17,505 nt of DNA, taken from NCBI GenBank assembly GCA_021107375.1, contig JAIOSY010000118.1, positions 1 through 17,505 on the forward strand, given 5' to 3'. The translations under genes and the position numbers were made by a program. The notes beneath the pieces are model-generated. The model saw only the letters and a program-made list of their open reading frames with translations. It did no database searches and was not told where the DNA came from. This DNA is from Sulfurimonas sp. (lineage in GTDB: Bacteria > Campylobacterota > Campylobacteria > Campylobacterales > Sulfurimonadaceae). Shown here piece by piece: positions 1 through 8,211 of this stretch (positions are counted from its first letter, which is position 1; every line of letters starts with the position of its first letter).

Positions 1-769
1 AATAGTAATCACTGCTTATATCCATCTTTCCATCTGCAACTTCAAGATTAAGTGAATCTTGCATATATCGCCACTGAGTATAAAGTTTACTAGCTTCATA
101 ATCTATACTCCCCTTTAATATCAAAGGTTCAATACCAATAACTTCACTTTTTAAATCAAAAAATCCACCATCTGCCAATTTCATATAAAATCTAAATTTT
201 GCATCGCTTGTGTTTATATTTTTAGTATCTATATCTTTTAACTCAAATCCTATATTATTAAGATTAAATTCAAATTTAGATGGGTGTGAATAATCATCAT
301 AATCCAAGCTACCATTAACAATAGCAATCCTATCGATAATTATCCTTGGTATCTCAAATTTAGAACTATCTTCCACTTTTTCATCAGTTGATTTTTCATT
401 AGGTTTTATTATAGAGGTAAAATTTATTTTTTTATCATTATCTAAAACAAGCGATATTCTAGGTTCAGAAAATATAAAACTTTGTATATGAATAGCAGAT
501 TTTAAAAGTGAAGACGGTTTAAGATTTAAACTTATTGATTTTAGATAAATCAACTCTTTATCATCTAGAGAACTTAACTTTAATCCAGAAATATCTAGTC
601 TAAAGACAAATGGATTAAGATAAATACTATCAATACTTATTTTTGCATTAGTCTCTTTTTGTACGATTTCAATAACCTGAGATTTAAGAATAAGAGGAAG
701 AATTATGAAGCCAAGAATGGCATAAAGAAGGAGTAAAGAGAGAAGAATCTTTTTAATTATATTTAACAA
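1..769 (-). CDS. DUF748 / AsmA-like envelope protein, N-terminal part (runs off the window)
   Basis: An open frame of 256 codons runs from a TTG at 769-767 to the window edge. The TTG has a good ribosome-binding site (GGAG, 779-776) six bases upstream, and no ATG fits as well. The protein begins with a short basic N-terminus and one hydrophobic segment (about residues 8-27) ending in LPLILK. This is followed by a beta-rich region with SIYLNPFVFRLDISGLKL near residues 47-64, typical of DUF748 proteins, which are distant relatives of AsmA/TamB envelope proteins. The likely topology is one inner-membrane anchor with a large periplasmic part, but its exact role is unknown. It starts 59 bp downstream of ccoG on the same strand with no clear terminator between them, so co-transcription is likely. 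A perfect 12-bp AT palindrome (CAATTTAAATTG, 783-794) lies in the gap. Most of the protein is outside the window. Confidence 0.8.
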   Translation of the reverse strand, partial: MLNIIKKILLSLLLLYAILGFIILPLILKSQVIEIVQKETNAKISIDSIYLNPFVFRLDISGLKLSSLDDKELIYLKSISLNLKPSSLLKSAIHIQSFIFSEPRISLVLDNDKKINFTSIIKPNEKSTDEKVEDSSKFEIPRIIIDRIAIVNGSLDYDDYSHPSKFEFNLNNIGFELKDIDTKNINTSDAKFRFYMKLADGGFFDLKSEVIGIEPLILKGSIDYEASKLYTQWRYMQDSLNLEVADGKMDISSDYY

Positions 770-828
770 AATAAACTCCAAACAATTTAAATTGCTTAAA
801 GTCTATCTAATTAATATTTAAAGATATA

Positions 829-2259
829 TTATTTTGCTTTTTTTAGAATATCTGCTCTTGGAAAAATAAATGTAGTATTTCTAAACACTACAATCTCCTC
901 TTCATGCCCTACAGCATAAGCTCTAATCGTGATAGGGATAATCGTATCTTTTCTAGGATCATCTACTAAAACTTCTGTAGTTCTAAGAACAACAATTTTT
1001 TTCTTTTTCATACCGGGAACTGCCGTAAATTTCTTACTTGGTTTAGCTATGATAATTTTACCTTCCATACCTTTTGGAGGGATAACTTCAAAGAAAAATT
1101 CCATCTTTTCATTTTGAGTATTTTGTAGTAAAAATTTATAGGCATTATCTACTTTGACATTACCATCAGGCATCAATTTAGTTGAATAAAGACGAGTCTC
1201 TTTGTTAATATTTAAAAGCATATTTTCTTTTGTTGTACTCATATATCCAAGCATAAGCATAAGACCAACTAATAAACCTATATATCCTAAAACCTTAGTA
1301 CGGAAATACTGTGTTTTACCTTTTTGATCTACTATCTCATAATCACTTGACCAAGTAACTAAAGATGGTTTCCCAAGCTTACCCATAACAGTTGTACAAG
1401 CATCAACACACTCTAAACAGTTAATACACTCTAACTGAAGACCCTGACGAATATCAATATGAGTGGGACAAACAGTTACACAAGATTCACAAGCTGTACA
1501 CTCGGCATGTGGCTCATCAACCTGAATATCTTTTTGTTTAGTAAATTTCTTCTTATGCCCATCATAAATATTACCACCTCTATGCATATCATAAAGAGCC
1601 ATAACAGTGTGATCATCATATAGTACAGACTGAATACGAGAATAAGGACAAACATAAATACAAAAATCTTCTTTTAGAAACACAATATCATAAATCAAAA
1701 ATACTGCGATACCAATAACAGTACCAAAAACTACCCAGTGGTTGTTGAAGTCTGCTAAATAAACAAAAAAGTCTTCAGGAGGAACAAAGAACCATAAAAA
1801 GTCAGCACCAGCTACAAAAGATAAAGCAGTCCAGATTAAGATAGCTAAGGTTTTTTTAACCTTATTTTCTGCTTTAGACATATCTGGTTCTTTTTGTTTG
1901 TTTTTAATACGAGAACGAAGACCTAAAAGTTTTGTTTCTATTAAATCACGATAAATTACACGAAAAATAGTTTGAGGACAAACCCATCCACAAAAAACAC
2001 GACCACCCATAACTGTCATACCAAAAATTCCCAAGAACATTAACATTAGTAAAAATGGCATTAAATAAAGTTCTTGCATATCAAATTGAACAAAAGCAAG
2101 ATGTAATTTTAGTTTATCAAAACTTAATAAAAAGAAATGATTATCATTTACCTGTATCCATGGTAATACTAATGCTACCACTGTCACAAATGCATAAAAA
2201 TAATATCTTTTAATTCTCCATGATGTTGGTATTTTTATACCTTTTTTCTCTTCACTCAT
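829..2259 (-). CDS. ccoG: Cytochrome c oxidase accessory protein CcoG (FixG/RdxA family)
   Basis: This is a 476-residue polyferredoxin-like membrane protein needed for cbb3-type oxidase assembly; known family members act in copper delivery or reduction for the CcoN subunit. Visible features, numbered from the chosen start, are transmembrane segments near residues 20-37, 65-85, 138-156, 175-195 and 325-340; a CGWVC motif (C90, C94) in the membrane domain; a CIYVCP motif (C200, C204); and two 4Fe-4S ferredoxin clusters (C254, C257, C260, C264 and C278, C281, C284, C288). An Ig-like C-terminal domain follows. I chose ATG 2259 (MSEEKKGIK...) over an in-frame ATG 90 bases upstream. The shorter form has family length, and its GGGAG site lies at the end of the preceding gene, whose stop codon is one base from this start. 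The two genes are therefore likely translationally coupled. Confidence 0.95.
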   Translation of the reverse strand: MSEEKKGIKIPTSWRIKRYYFYAFVTVVALVLPWIQVNDNHFFLLSFDKLKLHLAFVQFDMQELYLMPFLLMLMFLGIFGMTVMGGRVFCGWVCPQTIFRVIYRDLIETKLLGLRSRIKNKQKEPDMSKAENKVKKTLAILIWTALSFVAGADFLWFFVPPEDFFVYLADFNNHWVVFGTVIGIAVFLIYDIVFLKEDFCIYVCPYSRIQSVLYDDHTVMALYDMHRGGNIYDGHKKKFTKQKDIQVDEPHAECTACESCVTVCPTHIDIRQGLQLECINCLECVDACTTVMGKLGKPSLVTWSSDYEIVDQKGKTQYFRTKVLGYIGLLVGLMLMLGYMSTTKENMLLNINKETRLYSTKLMPDGNVKVDNAYKFLLQNTQNEKMEFFFEVIPPKGMEGKIIIAKPSKKFTAVPGMKKKKIVVLRTTEVLVDDPRKDTIIPITIRAYAVGHEEEIVVFRNTTFIFPRADILKKAK

Positions 2260-2260
2260 T

Positions 2261-2914
2261 TTAGTTTTCTCCCTGTGTATTTGGACAAGCGATTGTATTA
2301 ATAACTTGTTGTTCTGCGTTTTCTGGTGCCTGTGGTAAAAGTGAGCCATTAGCGACCTGCTTTAATTCCCTAGATTCGATATAATCTTTAAGAGAACTTC
2401 TACTTACCTCTAAAATCCGTGCCATTTCACTAACACTTTTTTTATCTTTAATAAATGAAATAATCTCGTTGATATAAATATCAAATTTAGAACTAGATTT
2501 ACTTCCCTTTGGTCGTCCAATAAGCCGTTTTGACTCGTTTTGCATCACTTGACGAAGCTGATCAATAAGACCTAACACTAACATTACACTACTTTTGTTT
2601 GATATTACAACAGACTGTTTAATAAAATGAATACTAAAACCATTCTTTAGCAAACAGGTACACATTTGTGTTAAATCTTCTATATTAGTACTAAGTACCC
2701 ATACATCACATACAATTAAAGTTGCATTCTCTTTATTTTGAAAATAATCTGTAACATGCGTTCTTTCATTTAATCTTTTATTTTGAGAAAGTTGATCAAC
2801 AAACTCATTATCAATAAGAATGTCTTTTGAAAGAGCGTACGAATTTATTAACTGTAGTTGTTCTTGTGCAGCATCAAAATATTTATCTGGACGAATATAT
2901 GCTATAGTTTCCAT
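2261..2914 (-). CDS. Serine-recombinase-fold protein lacking catalytic residues, with HTH; putative regulator of ccoG
   Basis: This 217-residue protein has the resolvase/invertase layout. An N-terminal recombinase-like domain (about 1-100) starts with IAYIRPD. A long helix follows (about 108-130), then the hinge GRPKGS (133-138), which is typical of resolvase DNA-binding domains, and a helix-turn-helix (about 158-178: SVSEMARILEVSRSSLKDYI). The family catalytic serine at position 10 (YIRVS) is Asp here. The region that normally reads DRLGR reads WVLST (72-76), so both active-site arginines are gone. Strand transfer is therefore not expected. A disordered tail (about 185-217) ends one base before the ccoG ATG, and the ccoG ribosome-binding site lies inside its last codons. 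The most likely job is a DNA-binding regulator for the cbb3 assembly operon, possibly autoregulatory. That role is inferred from context only. Confidence 0.8.
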   Translation of the reverse strand: METIAYIRPDKYFDAAQEQLQLINSYALSKDILIDNEFVDQLSQNKRLNERTHVTDYFQNKENATLIVCDVWVLSTNIEDLTQMCTCLLKNGFSIHFIKQSVVISNKSSVMLVLGLIDQLRQVMQNESKRLIGRPKGSKSSSKFDIYINEIISFIKDKKSVSEMARILEVSRSSLKDYIESRELKQVANGSLLPQAPENAEQQVINTIACPNTQGEN

Positions 2915-2953
2915 TTAACGATAAAACCTCTGTATATTTTGAATTTCATCGTC

Positions 2954-2983
2954 ATTGTATCGTTTTTTGACTAATTTAGTCAA
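2954..2983 (-). promoter_or_regulatory. Promoter of the recombinase-like/ccoG operon with an IscR-type palindrome
   Basis: Reading the minus strand, TTGACT (2983-2978) and TACAAT (2959-2954) are separated by 18 bases and lie 40 bases upstream of the ATG at 2914. The -35 hexamer is one arm of the near-perfect palindrome TTGACTAATTTAGTCAA (2967-2983; 8-bp arms, 1-base centre). The core GACT-AATTT-AGTC fits the E. coli IscR type 1 core as I recall it (GACT-RWWWY-AGTC, with YY before and RR after). Binding there would block the -35 box. Three ATCGT[C/T] direct repeats (2948, 2959, 3000) and one inverted copy (2918) lie around it. Confidence 0.6.
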
Positions 2984-3118
2984 GACTTTTTTTAATTATA
3001 TCGTCAAATTATCTATATTTCCACATGCCAAGACTTTCTAAACTCTTAAATCAAAATAGATAAATTGATATAACAGCAATTATTATGCTCATTTTTGATA
3101 ATATTGCTTTAATATTAA

Positions 3119-5968
3119 ATGAAAGATATATTACCAATGACAACAAAACAATACATTTTAAACACAATAAAAACTCGTCCTCTTATAATAGATGGTGCAA
3201 TGGGAACTCAACTCCAACAAAGAGATGATAAAATCCCAGAATCTGCATGGGAAGGCAACGAGGGGTGTAATGAACTTTTAAATGTCACATGCCAAGATGT
3301 AATGCAAGAGATATTTCATGCCTACTTAACTTCTGGTGCTGACTTTATCACAACTAACACTTTTGGCTCTTTTTCTTGGGTTTTAGATGAGTATCAAATC
3401 GGACATCGTGCTTATGAACTGACACGTGCTGGAGCAGAGTTAGTAAAAAAAGAGTGCGAAAAATTTAGCACTCCTGAGCATCCAAGATTTTGTTTAGGTT
3501 CTGTTGGACCAGGTACAAAACTTCCATCTTTAGGACATATAACTTATGATGAGATGTTTGAGGGTTATACTGAATTTTGTATCGCTTTGATTGATGGGGG
3601 AGTTGATGTATTTCTTCTTGAGACTTGCCAAGACCCACTTCAAATAAAAGCTGCTCTTCATGCTTGTGAAGAAGCTTCCCGACAAAAAAATGTAGAGATT
3701 CCTATTATGGTATCTGTGACTATTGAGCTTAGTGGGACTATGCTTATTGGTACTGATGCTGAAACTATCGCTACCATCTTAGAACCTTTTGATATTTTAA
3801 GTCTTGGATTTAACTGTGGAACTGGACCTGAACAAGTTTTAAAACATGTAAAAACTTTAAGTGAAGTTTGGCACAAGCCAATTTCGGTTCATGCAAATGC
3901 TGGACTGCCACAAAACCGTGGAGGTTACACTTACTATCCGATGAATCCAGAAGAATTTTCAAACCATCAAGAGAAATTTTTAGATTATGATGGAGTTAGC
4001 TTTTTAGGTGGATGTTGTGGGACGACACCTCAACATATCCGTGCTTTAGTTGATAGAGTTACCCCTACAAAACCAAAGTCGGCATGTGGGAATCATCCAA
4101 ACTCAATAGCTTCACTTTTTAACACAACTCCACTTATGCAAGAACCTGCCCCACTTTTAATGGGTGAGAGAAGTAATGCAACTGGTTCAAAAGCTTTTAG
4201 GGAACTTCTTTTAGCCGAGGATTATGAGGGAACTCTAAGTGTTGCCCAACAACAAGTTAGAGCAGGAGCTCATGTTATTGATGTAAATGTTGGCTTCGCA
4301 GGACGAGATGAAACTAAAGATATGAACGCAGTTATGGGGATGTATAACCAAAAAATCGCACTTCCACTTATGCCAGATTCAACATGTACAAAAGGGCTTG
4401 AAACTGCCCTGAAAAATATTGGTGGAAAACCTGTTTTAAACTCTGTAAACCTTGAAGATGGAGAGGGTAAGTTTGATGAAGTTTGTTCCCTTGCTAAAAA
4501 GTACGGAACTGCTTTAGTTTGTTTAACTATAGATGAAATTGGTATGGCAAAGACAGTTGAAAATAAACTAAAAATTGCAGATAGGATTATTGACCTAGCG
4601 ACAACTAGACACGGGATTAGAAAAGAGAACTTAATCTTTGATGTTTTAACTTTCACACTTGGAAGTGGTGATGAAGAGTATCTTGATGCTGGGAAAAATA
4701 CCATAGAAGCTATCAGACAACTTCGCTTAAAACATCCAGAAATTTCAACTACTCTAGGTCTTTCAAATATCTCTTTTGGACTAGATAAAGATGCTAGACC
4801 TTATCTAAACTCTATGTTTTTGCACCATTGTTTAGAGGCTGGACTAACGAGTGTTATTATAAATGTAAAACATATTATCTCTATAAATAAAATCTCTAAA
4901 GAAGACCAAGAGATTTGTGATAACTTGATTTTTAACAAAAAAGAGAATGCACTTTTTGATTTTATAGAGCATTTTTCAACTAAAGAGGCGATAGATACTT
5001 CTGCTGAAGATGAAGAGTATCTAAAAATGAGTGATGAGGAAAAAATCGCTAAACTTTTGATGGATGGAGACAAAGAGAGAATGATACCTCTAGTTGAAGA
5101 GGCTAGAAAAACTATCGCTCCTGAGAAGATTGTAAATGAGATTTTGATTGATGCTATGAAAGTGGTTGGGGAACTTTTTGGAAGTGGACAGATGCAACTT
5201 CCTTTTGTTCTTCAATCAGCCGAAACTATGAAAAAAACAGTTGATCACCTAAACCCATATCTACCAAAAATTGAAAAAGCCGTAGATACAACTCTAGCAC
5301 TTGGAACAGTAAAAGGTGATGTGCATGATGTTGGGAAAAATCTTGTAGATATTATCCTTACAAATAACGGCTTTAAAGTAAATAACCTTGGGATTAAAGT
5401 TGAGCTTGAACAGTTTATACAAGCCACAAAAGATGGTCATATCTCTGCTTTTGGGATGAGTGGACTGTTAGTTAAATCAACTCAGGTTATGCAAGAGAAT
5501 CTAAAAGCTTTAAAAGATGCTGGAATTGATATACCTATTTTACTTGGTGGTGCAGCACTTACTCGTACCTTTATAGATGATTTTTGTCGCCCTTTTTATG
5601 ATGGACCAATCTTTTACTGCAAAGATGCTTTTGATGGCGTAACTGCTATGAGTAGAATAGAAGCAGGAAATTTTGATACCGATTTACATGGTAAAGATGG
5701 TGTAGAAAAAGTTTTAAAAGAGAAAAAAGAGATAATCATCCCTCCATTTCATGAACTCCACATGCCAAGTCATGATGTGAAAGTTCCAACTCCACCATTT
5801 TGGGGAAGAAGAGAGATAAAACTCACACAAACACAAATCGAGATGGCATTCGAGTGGATAAACCATAAACTCCTTTTTAAATCTCGTTGGGGTTATAGCT
5901 CAAAAGGGATGACAAAAGAGGCTTACGAAAAACAACTAGATGAAGTTGTGTGGCCAGCTTATGAGTGA
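3119..5968 (+). CDS. metH: Cobalamin-dependent methionine synthase, cut off by an in-frame TGA in the activation domain
   Basis: MetH transfers methyl from 5-methyltetrahydrofolate to homocysteine via cobalamin. The domains are in normal order. The homocysteine-binding barrel (about 12-315) has zinc cysteines C233 (GFNCGTGP) and C299/C300 (GGCCGTTP). A pterin-binding barrel (about 340-610) starts near MGERSNATGSKAFRELL and includes DVNVGF. The cap and B12-binding domain (about 640-870) has the cobalt-ligand motif DVHDVGKN with His736. The activation domain starts near residue 895. The frame stops at TGA 5966-5968 after 949 residues, but the same frame continues with the rest of the activation domain to 6622, giving about 1167 codons in all, the usual family length. 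The stop looks like a point mutation or read error, not a natural end. An in-frame ATG at 3137 (MTTKQYI) is an equally good start; neither has a strong ribosome-binding site. Confidence 0.93.
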   Translation: MKDILPMTTKQYILNTIKTRPLIIDGAMGTQLQQRDDKIPESAWEGNEGCNELLNVTCQDVMQEIFHAYLTSGADFITTNTFGSFSWVLDEYQIGHRAYELTRAGAELVKKECEKFSTPEHPRFCLGSVGPGTKLPSLGHITYDEMFEGYTEFCIALIDGGVDVFLLETCQDPLQIKAALHACEEASRQKNVEIPIMVSVTIELSGTMLIGTDAETIATILEPFDILSLGFNCGTGPEQVLKHVKTLSEVWHKPISVHANAGLPQNRGGYTYYPMNPEEFSNHQEKFLDYDGVSFLGGCCGTTPQHIRALVDRVTPTKPKSACGNHPNSIASLFNTTPLMQEPAPLLMGERSNATGSKAFRELLLAEDYEGTLSVAQQQVRAGAHVIDVNVGFAGRDETKDMNAVMGMYNQKIALPLMPDSTCTKGLETALKNIGGKPVLNSVNLEDGEGKFDEVCSLAKKYGTALVCLTIDEIGMAKTVENKLKIADRIIDLATTRHGIRKENLIFDVLTFTLGSGDEEYLDAGKNTIEAIRQLRLKHPEISTTLGLSNISFGLDKDARPYLNSMFLHHCLEAGLTSVIINVKHIISINKISKEDQEICDNLIFNKKENALFDFIEHFSTKEAIDTSAEDEEYLKMSDEEKIAKLLMDGDKERMIPLVEEARKTIAPEKIVNEILIDAMKVVGELFGSGQMQLPFVLQSAETMKKTVDHLNPYLPKIEKAVDTTLALGTVKGDVHDVGKNLVDIILTNNGFKVNNLGIKVELEQFIQATKDGHISAFGMSGLLVKSTQVMQENLKALKDAGIDIPILLGGAALTRTFIDDFCRPFYDGPIFYCKDAFDGVTAMSRIEAGNFDTDLHGKDGVEKVLKEKKEIIIPPFHELHMPSHDVKVPTPPFWGRREIKLTQTQIEMAFEWINHKLLFKSRWGYSSKGMTKEAYEKQLDEVVWPAYE

Positions 5969-6622
5969 TTAAAAAAACAGTTTTTAGAAGAAAAACTTTT
6001 TGAACCTACTATAATTTATGGATACTTTCCTTGTCGTAGTGATGATAATACTCTTCTTATTTTTGATGAAAATGAAGGATATAATTCAGCTGATGAAGTG
6101 AATAGGGAACCATTAGATCATGTAATTGGTAGAGCAAAAAAACAATTTACTTTCCCTAGACAAAGAAAAGCACCACATAGAGCATTAAGTGACTTTTTTC
6201 ATAAAGATAGACATGATGTTATAGCACTAACCTGTGTTAGTTCTGGTGGCAAACTTAGTGATGCTGAGAGAGCTATAATGGAAGATGGAAACTATACAGA
6301 GTACTATCAGTTTCATGGTTTAGGAGTTGAGTTAGCAGAAGCATTAGCTGAAATTGCTCACAAACAAATCAGACTTGATTTAAATATCGCCGATGGGGAA
6401 AAACCAACCCTTGCTGATGTTCAGATGAACAAATACCAAGGAAGCAGATACTCTTTTGGATATGCAGCTTGTCCAGACTTAGAACTTAACCGTCCTCTAT
6501 TTGACTTGTTAAAACCAGAAGAGTTTGGCATAGAATTAAGTGAAACTTTTCAAATCCATCCAGAACAATCAACATCAGCATTAGTAGTTTATCACCCTAA
6601 TGCGACTTATTATAATGTGTAA
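5969..6622 (+). pseudogene. metH: Severed C-terminal activation domain of MetH, in the same frame as metH
   Basis: This stretch has no start codon of its own near its beginning. It continues the metH frame directly after the TGA, reading LKKQFLEEKLFEPTIIYGYF and so on. It contains the core of the AdoMet-binding activation domain, including the motif RYSFGYAACPD near 6450-6480, which corresponds to the conserved R-x-x-x-GY-x-ACP element that binds AdoMet for reductive reactivation of cob(II)alamin. The C-terminus (VVYHPNATYYNV) is a normal family end. A GTG at 6098 could formally start a 174-residue product but falls at an ordinary valine in the domain with no ribosome-binding site. Without this domain, MetH could turn over but would inactivate on cobalamin oxidation. 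The intact downstream coding supports a recent nonsense change, a sequencing error, or stop-codon readthrough. Confidence 0.85.
5979..5997 (+). other. AT-rich hairpin just after the metH TGA
   Basis: AGTTTTT (5979-5985) and AAAAACT (5991-5997) form a 7-bp stem with loop AGAAG, 10 bases after the TGA and followed by TTTT. It contains a single G-C pair and lies inside coding sequence (KQFLEEKL), so it may be chance. It is recorded because hairpins just after UGA matter for recoding, and because a hairpin plus T-tract resembles a weak terminator. Confidence 0.25.
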
Positions 6623-6636
6623 GATATTATAATAAA

Positions 6637-6678
6637 CTCCCACGCAGACATTCTCGTTCCCACGCTCATGCGTGGGAA
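6637..6678. repeat. REP-like palindrome between convergent metH and comM
   Basis: A perfect 9-bp stem TTCCCACGC/GCGTGGGAA with loop TCAT occupies 6657-6678, preceded by a half copy CTCCCACGCAG at 6637-6647. It is strikingly GC-rich against its surroundings. The TCGTTCCCACGC core resembles dispersed palindromic repeats found in many proteobacterial genomes, some linked to REP-associated transposases. No transposase is present here. Placed between two convergent genes, it could act as a transcript end or 3' stabiliser, but there is no T-tract on either side. Confidence 0.7.
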
Positions 6679-6693
6679 TGCATATTAACTTAT

Positions 6694-8202
6694 CTATCGT
6701 CTTCGATAACTCAAAGCCTCCAAAATATGCTTTTTCTCAATAACATCACTCTCATCCAAATCAGCAATAGTCCTACTAACCTTTTGCACCTTTTTAATAC
6801 TCCTAAAAGACAAATCAAAACGACTAATTGCCATCTCTAAAGTTTGCTTTGCCTCATCATCTAAAACACAAAACTTCTCTATCTCAACATCATTTAGTTT
6901 AGCATTAAAACTTTTTTGCCCTCTTCTTTTTGCAAAAATATGTCCTTGAACTACCATCTTATGCAACTCTTTTGAGGTATAACTAACTTTATCATTAACA
7001 CTAACACCTTGCATAACAACACTTAAGTCTATCCTGTCTAAAAAAGGGTCACTAAGTCTATTTTTATATCTTTGAATCTCTAACTCCGAACACCTACACT
7101 CTCTTGCTTGATTTAAAAGATTGCCACAAGGACATGGATTCATCGCACCGATAAAAAGAAAATCAGCAGGATATTCAACCTTAGAATTAACCCTTGAAAT
7201 CCGTATCTTTCCATCTTGCATCGGTTCCCTTAAAGCCTCTAAAACATTCTTAGAAAAGTGAGGCAACTCATCAAAAAACAAAACTCCTTTATGAGCCAAA
7301 CCAACCTCCCCAATCTGAGCCTTATGTGAACCACCACCAAATACAGAAGCCAAAGTGGAACTATGATGAGGGCTTCGCATATTTCGATGTGGTTTAAAAT
7401 CTGGCTCTAGCAAATCAAGTGCTTGAAGCTTCGCAACATCCAAAATATCATCCCCACTCATCGGAGGTAAAATGTACCTAAGCCTTTTAGCTATCATACT
7501 TTTACCACATCCAGGACTTCCCTCAAACAACATATTGTGAAACCCACATGCCGAGATAAGTGCCGCCCTTTTTGCAACCTCCTGCCCTTTTACATCAGCA
7601 AAATCTTCTTCATACTCTTTAACATAGTAGTACTTCTCTTTTTGTAGTTCATAAAACGGATACTCAATAGAACTCTGCTCTAAACTAGGAGTAGCAGTGT
7701 CTTGATTTTTAAGTAAGTCTATCGCTTCTTGAAGAGTTTTAACCCCATAAAATTCTATGTTTGGTATTTTTGAAAGTTTATCCAAGCTGGCATGTGGAAC
7801 TATCACTTTTTTAACTAGCTTTTGGTTTGCAAGTGAAAGCATCAAAGGATACAACTGCATATTTTCCTTAACAGCCCCATCAAGTCCAAGTTCCCCAAAA
7901 ACAAACCACTCACTCAAATCATCTTCTAAATAATCAAGTGCGATAAGCAAAGCGATACTCAAATCAAACTGCGAACCCTCTTTTTTAACATCACTAGGAG
8001 CAAGATTAATCGTAATTCTTTTAGGTGGAAAAGAAAACTCATTACTAAGAAGTGCCGATTTAGACCGCTCTTTAGCCTCAGAAATAGCAGTAGAAGCCAT
8101 CCCCACAATAGAAAACGAGGGCAAACCTTTTGTCAGAGTAGATTCAACATGAACAATCTTGGCATCAAGCCCTTCATATGTTGCACAGTTTACTGTTTTC
8201 AT
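6694..8202 (-). CDS. comM: ComM/YifB, Mg-chelatase-like AAA+ ATPase of natural transformation
   Basis: This is a 502-residue, full-length member of the YifB/ComM family. Characterised ComM is a hexameric helicase that promotes branch migration when transforming DNA is integrated. The N-terminal Lon-protease-like (ChlI) domain covers about 15-140. The AAA+ domain has Walker A GSPGCGKS (228-235), Walker B LFFDE (308-312), a Cys pair arrangement (C357, C359, C369, C371) and the arginine-finger region FLDRID (R390). A C-terminal Mg-chelatase domain ends in SYRRR. ATG 8202 has an excellent AGGAG (8213-8209) six bases upstream that overlaps the TAG of the integrase remnant. Translation is therefore probably coupled to that gene, and no separate promoter is visible. 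In Helicobacter and Campylobacter comM follows def directly; here an integron lies between them. Confidence 0.93.
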   Translation of the reverse strand: MKTVNCATYEGLDAKIVHVESTLTKGLPSFSIVGMASTAISEAKERSKSALLSNEFSFPPKRITINLAPSDVKKEGSQFDLSIALLIALDYLEDDLSEWFVFGELGLDGAVKENMQLYPLMLSLANQKLVKKVIVPHASLDKLSKIPNIEFYGVKTLQEAIDLLKNQDTATPSLEQSSIEYPFYELQKEKYYYVKEYEEDFADVKGQEVAKRAALISACGFHNMLFEGSPGCGKSMIAKRLRYILPPMSGDDILDVAKLQALDLLEPDFKPHRNMRSPHHSSTLASVFGGGSHKAQIGEVGLAHKGVLFFDELPHFSKNVLEALREPMQDGKIRISRVNSKVEYPADFLFIGAMNPCPCGNLLNQARECRCSELEIQRYKNRLSDPFLDRIDLSVVMQGVSVNDKVSYTSKELHKMVVQGHIFAKRRGQKSFNAKLNDVEIEKFCVLDDEAKQTLEMAISRFDLSFRSIKKVQKVSRTIADLDESDVIEKKHILEALSYRRR

Positions 8203-8211
8203 AATATTCTC

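Noticed and set aside
929..1117. Small plus-strand frame opposite ccoG
   Set aside because: Antisense of the FixG C-terminal coding region, with no ribosome-binding site and no recognisable protein features.
2967..2983. FNR/CRP-type box
   Set aside because: FNR sites are TTGAT-N4-ATCAA (14 bp). Here TTGAC and GTCAA are seven bases apart, which does not fit.
3658..5427. Several minus-strand open frames inside metH (3658-3876, 4270-4704, 4801-5073, 5245-5427)
   Set aside because: All are antisense shadows of conserved MetH domains, with low-complexity Ser/Phe-rich translations and no start signals.
5966..5968. Genome-wide UGA recoding to a sense codon
   Set aside because: No other gene in the window has an internal TGA, and the gene content points to a phylum that uses the standard bacterial code. 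The fact that all other genes here end in TAA or TAG is weak evidence.
5966..5997. Selenocysteine insertion at the metH TGA
   Set aside because: MetH is not a known selenoprotein, the position is not catalytic, and the following hairpin has one G-C pair and none of the loop features expected of a bacterial SECIS.
6098..6622. Independent gene starting with GTG at 6098
   Set aside because: The GTG is an internal valine of the MetH activation domain in the metH frame, lacks a ribosome-binding site, and would omit the first part of the domain.
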